Shown: piece after piece, positions 56,882 through 64,000 of the stretch
Layout: each line of letters begins with the position of its first letter
Numbering within the stretch: position 1 is the stretch's first letter
Source of the DNA: Haliclona indistincta
Taxonomy: Eukaryota > Porifera > Demospongiae > Haplosclerida > Chalinidae
Assembly: GCA_964017065.1 (NCBI GenBank)
Contig: OZ024786.1
Coordinates: forward strand, 10,917,047-10,981,046
Length of the DNA: 64,000 bases
Reading direction: 5' to 3'
Position numbers and translations under genes: made by a program
The notes under the pieces: generated by a model
Database searches by the model: none
What the model was told of the DNA's origin: nothing
Seen by the model: the letters and a program-made list of their open reading frames with translations, nothing else

Positions 56882-57679
56882 TAAGAGATCTGACTTCTTC
56901 TGAGCTATTGAAGTGGACACTAGGAGTCAGCCTGCCTCATCGAGCTGTCCCTCCGTCAACACGCCATCTTGCCACAACTTCATTGCTACTGCTGCACTTG
57001 TCATGATTAGTTGATGAATCTTTTGCCATCTCCTACATCTCTGGCACAAACGAGGGCACAATTCAGCAAGAAGCCACGCCTTGTTTACATTACTATGACA
57101 CCCACACACATTTCTAACACTATACTAAGTGCAAAATGTAGATAGTACCTTGTGTATTAGAAGTAGATGCAGTAGTAGCCAGAGTTGATGTAGCTAGTGC
57201 AGTGACTGCAGGTGAGATGCATTCCTGTTGACCTAAAGAATAAGAAAAGGTGATGTGCAGAAGTCTTGGCAGGTAAGTGAACTGAATTATACATAATGCA
57301 TAATTACTGGCTTCACTATTAAGTTTTAACGGGACATGTATCCTACTATAGGTGCTGCTGCAATGAAAGGAGCAGCACCTAGAATGAACATGACCACACC
57401 CTTTTCATGGTTATATAGGTCGTGGTCATTGCCTTGAATTAGCCTGCAAAGGCGGTTTCAGCAGTTCTCTATATTCTCTGGTATTAAGCCATATGGTGCA
57501 ATAGACTCACAAAGGATAGAACATCATGATGGTATATGCATATTATGTGCATGGGATCACTGAGTTTGGAGAAAATGAGCTAAGTGTTCAAAAAAGTGTT
57601 TTCAAGCGTCTTCGTGTGGAACACTGTAGTTTTGGCTAGGAATAATGGAAAATTACTTGTCTGGTAAGCTGGGCTTAGC

Positions 57680-57990
57680 AATTGCCTTAATAATTGACAG
57701 TGCAGATGATCAGTTAGTCTTAATTGCTACACTTGGTTTCGATACGGAGGTGTGATGGAATGTTCGCGTTGAATATAATGAGAAAAACGCGCTATGACGA
57801 GGCAACTGTCTACTGTTGCACAGGGTCCACAGATATATTTCGCGTGAGTACACAGTTCTACTGTCAGCTTGGTATACTTTGAGAAATTCATATGTGGACC
57901 CTGTGCAACCTTGTCATAGCGCGTTTGTTTGTTCATTATATACACCGCAAACATTCCATCACACCTCTGTCATAAAACCAAGTATTAAGG
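57680..57990. mobile_element. Hairpin MITE-like inverted repeat (duplicate of 17000-17300)
   Basis: Same arms as the copy at 17000-17300, carried along by the segmental duplication. Arms include 'gaggtgtgatggaatgttcg', 'aacgcgcta' and 'gcacagggtccaca'. Confidence 0.55.
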
Positions 57991-58083
57991 CACTCTGCAG
58001 TTGGAAGTTCCCTGTCTCCTGGCCAAAAATGGGGATGCCCAAACTCCCTATGTTTCCAGATTGTCTGTCATTGCACTATAGGG

Positions 58084-58544
58084 TCACATAAATATTCCGA
58101 AATGCTTTATTCTAAACGGAACATCAAGCTTTATCTCATTACTATCAATATCTGTTGTAGTACCTGAGAGAGCTAGAGGGCAGCCAACTGCTGTAGCTAG
58201 CTCTTGAGCTACAGCAGGCCCGTCACACATCTTGACAGCATCAATCAACATGACCCACTGATTGCCGGTAGTGCTGCCTACCCACCGGGAGATTAGCTCC
58301 TGAAGCATACCGACCGTGTCTCTACAATTTGCTTCGATGTTTGGAACGAGACTAGCAATTCGCAGACCATTGGCGAGGGATTTCCATTTGTGAGAGGGAA
58401 ACTTGGCTTTTTGAAGCTGAAACAAAACTGAGTCGACATTGAAATCTGAGCACAGGGCACGAAACAGACGACATTATGATAGACGGATCAACAGAGATAT
58501 AGTGAGGCCTTACCCTGTACTGTAGTGAGGACAGTTTGAGACAT
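58084..58544 (-). CDS. Stand-alone death-domain protein (intact)
   Basis: Exon 1 is 58544-58514 (ATG, MSQTVLTTVQ) and exon 2 58427-58084; the phases give 375 nt (124 aa). Residues about 20-90 look like a death domain: His-Lys-Trp-Lys-Ser-Leu-Ala near the first helix, then 'NIEANCRDTVGMLQELISRW', a Trp-Val-Met-Leu-Ile-Asp-Ala helix and a last helix GPAVAQELATAVG. The C-terminal 30 residues have no known feature. The acceptor 'gactcag' is chosen because the next AG, 11 bp on, would break the frame. Its neighbours are nucleotidase remnants and copy G. A role as a small homotypic partner or inhibitor of the adaptor death domains is speculation. The paralogue at 17536 is truncated. Confidence 0.65.
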
Positions 58545-59423
58545 GACGGACAGAGAAGAGAAAGAAAACACAAGAGAAGCGATTGATCCCGCCCAATCCC
58601 GCCCACTTATAATCATTGCTGAAACCGTGGGCGGGGCTCGTATGAACAATAAACTATCAATCCATCAGATTTCTTTGATAGAAGACAAAGTGTTGCTGTC
58701 GTACGTCAACTACTATCGTACTATGATACATTGCCCAGAAAAAATCTCCTAATTCAGATCCCATCAATGTTATAAGATACAATATTACCATGGTTCAAGC
58801 ATTGTTCTAGGGGCTTACTGAACTGTGCGGTCCACTACCTCATGACACTTCAACAGCTTTTTACTCCTCCAATTGTTCAGCAGAACAACTGTTCAAATTG
58901 TGACCATGTAAAAGAATGTTAATTTTCTTGTCTACCTAGCAACAAGTGTACATCTACATTGGAACTCTTCTTGTGGATACTCCTAAAAATATCCACTAAT
59001 TTTGTCAATTGCTAAATTGCATACAAATTTCGAAATTGTGTACCCTCAGGAGTAATACGCTGAAAGAGCAGAGAGTCCTGTTTTTGTTTGCCACATGTTA
59101 ATTTTGTTCCGATTCACAAAATATTAAATTTGGGACTGTACGATAAACTTATGTGTAGTTGTATAGCTCATACAAACTACTTTTGAAATAATGAAGTTGT
59201 ATGCTTCTATCTTGCAATGATAAGCTCATCTGTAAACATAGACTTCTATTTTTGGCTTCCATTTAGTAAGAAAAGTAAACTTCACAAGAACTGATAGCAT
59301 TTTTAGGCGAGGATTCACCTCGATCTCTTTTACAATGAATTGGCAGCAACTGTGAATTGGTTTTATAGTATGACAAATGAACTATACAATGATTGCTTAT
59401 TCTAAATCTTCTCTCTATTCCAG

Positions 59424-59884
59424 ATACCATACAATGTGTTCTAGATCACCATGATGTTGGCACACCCAACATCACTATGTTGTCTAACAAGATGATATTT
59501 GATGATAATGGTGTGATCACAGGATTCTCAGAGCCTCTAGTCCACACTTACAACAAAGGAACTGCTGCTGTTAGTATGGAGGATATGAGTGAGTGAGCGA
59601 GTGAGTGAGTGAGTAGTTTTCACACTTGATAGGTCTGCTGATCGTGCATGTGGGATCGATAGTGCATGGGCTTGAAAACACAGTATACATGAGATAATGT
59701 TTGGAGCTAGAAATATCATATGGCTGCGAGAGCACTAGCTAGACCATTGTTATTCTCTCTTTCTCTGATGTAGAGTCATACCAATGTTATAGTACTGGGT
59801 GATTCAACAGGTGATCCAGCCATGGTAGCAGGTATGGAGAAAGAGACAATCACTACCATCAAGATTGGCTACCTCAACTACAAG
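59424..59884 (+). pseudogene. Cytosolic 5'-nucleotidase III-like exons, partial
   Basis: Exon 1 from 59424 (CVLDHHDVGTPNITMLSNKM) runs to about 59587, where the six bases AAGAAA before the donor are missing and the gtga repeat is shortened, so the join to the next exon shifts frame. Exon 2 (59774-59884) has LGDSTGDPAMVAG and KIGYLNYK and a gtatac donor. No last exon follows before adaptor copy H. Duplicate of 18757-19214. Confidence 0.7.
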
Positions 59885-60149
59885 GTATACAACACATTTC
59901 CACTGTGAGGAATCAAGGTGCCAATTTTGTTCTCAAATATATTATAGCATCTGTACACAGTTATTGCTACTAAATCTATACATGCACATGTATAGGGATG
60001 AATTTATAGGACAGTCAAATTTGCATTGAAGAAAACTTTTTTAATATTCGGTGTATGATAATTCTCAAAATTCCTTTTAAAAATAATTATTATTCATATC
60101 ATAGCACACATACATGTACTTAAAGTAATGATAATAGAGAAAACATAAA

Positions 60150-63100
60150 TCACTTATAATACTTCGATGAGTGCACTGGATATCGAAAACATGCTCGTAC
60201 ACTATGATCACCAATTGATATAGCAACTGATGAAATGAAGTGACGCATCACTAATGTGTTGATAGAGTCATATCTTTCTCTTATTCCTACAAATCTTAAC
60301 CAATCTCCATCTCTATAAACATTCAGACCGATCATCTTCCTCTGTAACCTGAAGAACAAATGTCAGTTGTTCACATCTTCAAGAGTATACTTGTACCATA
60401 GTAGCCTCTAAGATCAAAGGCACCGCCAGGGGAATATATCGTATAATTATTTCCCGCCTGCAATGGGGATTTTCCCTGTATATTCACTGGTGTGTATACA
60501 AGGAAATCCATGACGGTAAAGCCACTAATAGAGTCACATGACTCGACTCCACACAGTAAACACTATTGGCTGTGGGTATTTGGAGTATCTGTTGGGAGTG
60601 GTTCACCCATACCGACGGTAAGTCAGACCTACGTATGCTCAATTTTATACACAATTGTCTTACTGATGCTATTGGGAACTCATTAATGATTGACCTCATT
60701 AATAATGTCAATGGTTGTAATGGTTCAAGTCACCTATTCCATGCCCGCCTGGTATGGATACCATTTACACTCGGTAATGTGCTAATACATGTAAACACTC
60801 CGGCTATGGCCTTGTGTTTATTAACACAATACCTCGTGTACATGGTATACACACCTAGTAGGCATGGAATAACTGCTCATGTATAATCCTTGATTACTGT
60901 GTGGGTAGCAACATTTTACCAATGACTGGACTCAGGCTAGAAACCTATACACTAACAAAAACCGTACTACAATTTTTATCCTAGCAAGCAGCCGAGAATA
61001 ATTAATATTGATGGGATCATTTGTAATTAGACAATAATAATAATAAGTGTTGTGGCTAAGATGTAAATTCTAAGTGTAGGCACCTGATACTGTTTGGTGC
61101 TACTTACACAATATCCACTGTGAAGAGGTGATTGGGACCTGACAGGTCAGTTGCTCTCACAAGGAATGTCTCATCTATCCTCCCTCTCAGCAACCTCTCT
61201 GACTCCTCCTTACTGAGCTGTCTGCAGAGCCATGTGCTCTCATCATGGTGAGGGTAATGCTTGGGAACTAGTGATGCCACATCACTGAATGTGTAATACT
61301 GAGGAATTAAGATATTGCTTTGTACTATGATACATAGTGTTTCCAAAGCATACCTACCCAGCATGCATTGAGCATTATGATATTCACATCGTCAATTTAC
61401 ACTATACACACTCACTGTAATGATAGTAGGAATATCTGATGGTAGGTTAGCAAGAGTATCTCTGCAGATAGTGAGAATTAATAAGCACAAACATCATTAC
61501 TGATAGCTCACTTGTCAAGAAATAGTTGATCGGTCAGTGTAACTGATGTTGTTCCTTCATCAATAATAAACCCTGTTCTTGAGAGAACTGCTACACAGTG
61601 TTCAACTGATGTGTATTCTTCATTATTGAGTGGTCCATAGTAGTGTCCTCTTTTGTAGATTGGTACATGCTCAACCCTCTCATTGACACTGTACAAACAA
61701 TAAACACCAGTTACCATGGAGACATGTACTACTCACACAACACTGATATCATGTGTGCTGATTGATGATGATGATGGATCAGTAACAGGTTCTCCACTTG
61801 TCTCTCTGACAAGAAAGGTTCCATCTGGTTTATAAGTCAAGATGTACTCAGCCTCCTTTAGAGTGATCTGCCATATTGAGCTGGATGGCTCACTCTGGGT
61901 ATGTTGACAACCATTATGTACTATACCATTATCAGTAACACCATAACTCACAGCACTGGAGTGTGCCGTACTCTTCATCACATCCTTAGCTGCTGTGGGT
62001 AGGAAACACACATGACCCATGTGCACAGTATGACTGCAACACGACACATACAATGGATTACCATACCTTGAGAATCAGGTCCACTCAACTTGTGCTTGGA
62101 ATTTGCTGTAAAATTAATGATAAAGATATACCATTACAGTACATTTAGCCAAGACACAAACTGTATAGTTGTTGTATAAAATATTATGTCTATAACTATG
62201 AGCACCTGCAGAAGTTCGAATTGTGATGGGGTCAGTCACAGATTCTTGAGGTTCTTGTGATCTGTCTATAGCCTGTTGAAAGAAATACATGCACTACACT
62301 GCATGTAGTGTACATATTGCACTCACTTGAGCAGCAAGGCTGCTGTCACTTGAATGTACAAGAACTCTTCTGTCTTCCACAGAACTATGTGTTCTGTCAC
62401 CACGATCATCTATAGTTAGTGAAAATAAATGCATAACAGCTACGATTGTATCATAACCAATTAAAGTGTCATAACTAGTGTCAACCATATCTTTGCATCG
62501 TGTAACTAAATTACATAATGTAAAGGATAATGCATGAACTTTGCACAAAATGCAAAACTCGCAAAACATCACCTTTCAACTGAAGTGCAATGGTTAGTTG
62601 AAGTACAAGATCTTTCACAAGTGATATCTGATTATGAAAATCTAAAGTGAGATATAGTTTCTATGATAACATATCCTCACCTCATTCTGATCACTGGTGT
62701 CCACTACTATAGTGTCTCCTACCCTAAGGTAGGTGACACTGCTCTCCACCAGCAGCTCCCTGTTCTTCTGTGCTAGCCTCACTAGTTCGGTCATTAGATA
62801 CTGTGGAGCACAGCAGATTACCCGTACACTCCCTCCTCTAACCACAATGATGTGTACATAGATACTCTGTTCCTCAAAGGCTTGTTGGAGAAGATCTTGT
62901 ATATCAGAGAGCGTTTTGTCAGCTGGGCTCCAGCGCAATTTGAAGGTGATGGTTGTATTTGTAGAAGATGTGAGATCTACTGACTTTGAATTGAGGAACG
63001 GTTTCATGTAGATATGCTGTATTAACTTTTGATGGTTGAACTCTTTCACAAATTGATAGTATTTCTCAATTTCTTCAGTGACAGAAGGGATATTAAATCG

Positions 63101-64000
63101 CCTAGCGACTCCTTTAAGATGTGTGCAACACGTGAAGGATGAGTGTTTCTGGATAATATCGATGATATCAGAGATAGTGTGAGCATTATATCCAGTGAAT
63201 CAGTCATCTCTGGGAATCTGGAAACATATCGTTTTAATCGCTCTGAAGTGACTGATTCATCATTTTCTAATATCTCAGCTACTTCATCAAAGAGCTGAGC
63301 AAATCTATCCTGAATGTCTTCGAAATCTTCTCGAAACTTTCTAGGAACTATGACCTGAGTTGATTTATCTATACATGCAAAGAAAGAGTCTACACATTAT
63401 GAAGCATAATATTATGCAGATATAATACCTTGAGCAATCGATGCAGTAGTAGCCAGATTATTAGTTGATGTGGTACATGTAGTGACAGGTGAGGTACATC
63501 CTACAAAAAATAATAACAAAAGGTGAAGTTCATTAGTGTAGACATGTGAATTATACTATGCAACGTCACTAATACCCGTTTCACTGCTGTAGACACAGAA
63601 ATATTCGAGAGATAAATAATATGAGTAATAAATTTTGAAGGATTTGATTTTTCAAGTTGTTCATCTCCTCGAAAATTTTTGTCTCACGCACACGAAAGTA
63701 TTTGTGCTTGCTTTAGTTGCTCCATTTCTAAATATTGCATACAAGTCTTGATGGGAAATTTATAAACTGCCTACTCAATTTAGAAATTGGAAATAATTTA
63801 TGATTGAAAAAATGCGGAAGGGTAATTTCTAAATTTCCAAAAAGAGCGAAACATTATTTAAACACTTTTATTACTAATTTACAATTGATCAAAATATTTA
63901 ACTCTTAAGTGCCTGTGTTCCCATTGTCTAGAATTAGTACAGTTCACACCATACCTGTGATTTTTAAAACTTGGTACTTCTCCCTCAGATTAGCTGACAG
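60150..64000 (-). pseudogene. Adaptor copy H: frameshifts in the central domain, runs off the window
   Basis: Exons: death domain (from beyond 64000) to 63955; linker 63500-63429; central 63368-62573; hinge 62409-62327, 62272-62206, 62105-62067; SH2-1 61992-61737 and 61688-61512; spacer 61461-61416; SH2-2 61298-61108 and 60348-60150. The central exon has two +2 insertions: near 63186-63191 (attatatccag for attatccag) and near 62648-62656 (gtgagatatag for gtgacacag), the latter giving TAG at 62642-62644. Exon length (796) confirms loss of phase. SH2 exons remain open (FLVRE, FLVRA). The death-domain exon is cut by the window end. Confidence 0.75.
60388..60880. other. Extra sequence in the SH2-2 intron of copy H
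   Basis: Other copies read directly from 'agagtatac' to 'atgtataatccttg'; here about 490 bp intervene. Short inverted bits ('gtatac', 'catggtatac') occur at the ends but no convincing terminal repeats. No gene is seen. Confidence 0.45.

Larger units (their letters stand above)
49253..57232 (-). pseudogene. Adaptor copy G: nonsense in the central domain, several transposons
   Basis: Exons: linker 57232-57149; central domain 54350-53565; hinge 52143-52061, 52006-51940, 51845-51807; SH2-1 51727-51472 and 51423-51250; spacer 51199-51154; SH2-2 51031-50844 and 49451-49253. The central exon has a TAT-to-TAA change (53656-53658) after DQNEVRIR, so the SH2 domains cannot be reached. Downstream exons remain open (FLVRE, FLVRA). 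The CARD-like first exon (about 57005-56885 and 55058-55108) is split by insertions as in C. Central-domain sequence is closest to C, confirming the segmental duplication. Introns contain elements at 49503, 50455 and 52206, and a large palindrome at 53179. Confidence 0.75.

Noticed and set aside
1..64000. tRNA, rRNA or other structured RNA genes
   Set aside because: I saw no convincing tRNA boxes or rRNA segments by eye. A tRNAscan-SE or Infernal run would be decisive.

Overview
This is eukaryotic, animal-type DNA. Almost every recognisable protein is spread over many short exons with GT-AG introns, often only about 48-60 bp long. The domains are metazoan: death-fold (death domain or CARD-like), SH2 and TM2. 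There is no prokaryotic gene organisation. The intron size, the death-fold/SH2 gene families and the density of small inverted-repeat transposons fit a demosponge such as Amphimedon. That species guess is inference from general knowledge, not proof.

The window is a tandem multigene array. Eight copies (A-H) of one adaptor-like gene lie on the minus strand, with stop codons near 2001, 6610, 12585, 20472, 26814, 31664, 49253 and 60150. The full plan, read best in B and D (12 exons, 738 codons each), is: N-terminal death-fold domain, Thr/Ala-rich linker, a central domain of about 260 residues that I cannot name, a Ser-rich hinge, a first SH2, a short spacer, and a second SH2. The tandem SH2 layout and the C-terminal YPV motif recall the regulatory subunit of class IA PI3-kinase. 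B and D are open throughout. A, E, F, G and H carry frameshifts, nonsense codons or a deletion. C has an intact body but a broken N terminus.

Copies B, D, E and F are divergently paired (gap about 0.7-1.3 kb) with a plus-strand gene for a small secreted or membrane protein: signal peptide, nine-cysteine ectodomain, TM2-like membrane domain. Copies at 11125-12130, 25349-26341 and 30234-31226 are intact. The copy at 911-1521 is a pseudogene and 38457-38523 is an orphan first exon. The repeated receptor-like/adaptor-like pairing suggests a signalling module expanded by duplication.

Two larger segmental duplications are visible. About 5.9-12.2 kb matches 19.4-26.4 kb, and about 14.5-19.2 kb matches 53.5-59.9 kb. 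The second pair also carries a small stand-alone death-domain gene (58084-58544 intact, 17536-17861 truncated) and 3' exons of a cytosolic 5'-nucleotidase III-like gene (remnants also at 5943-6065 and 19409-19533).

The stretch 38.5-49.2 kb is transposon-rich. It holds a foldback element (38722-40388), a 173-bp tandem repeat (about 40.6-41.9 kb), a 3.2-kb inverted-repeat element (41903-45130, containing a 200-bp assembly gap), palindrome clusters, and a truncated multi-exon gene of unknown function (45137-47158). Paralogous empty sites give clear target-site duplications for a TAA-type element, a TTAA (piggyBac-type) element and an 8-bp (hAT-type) element. All exon joins are my reading of splice signals and phases; none is confirmed by transcripts.
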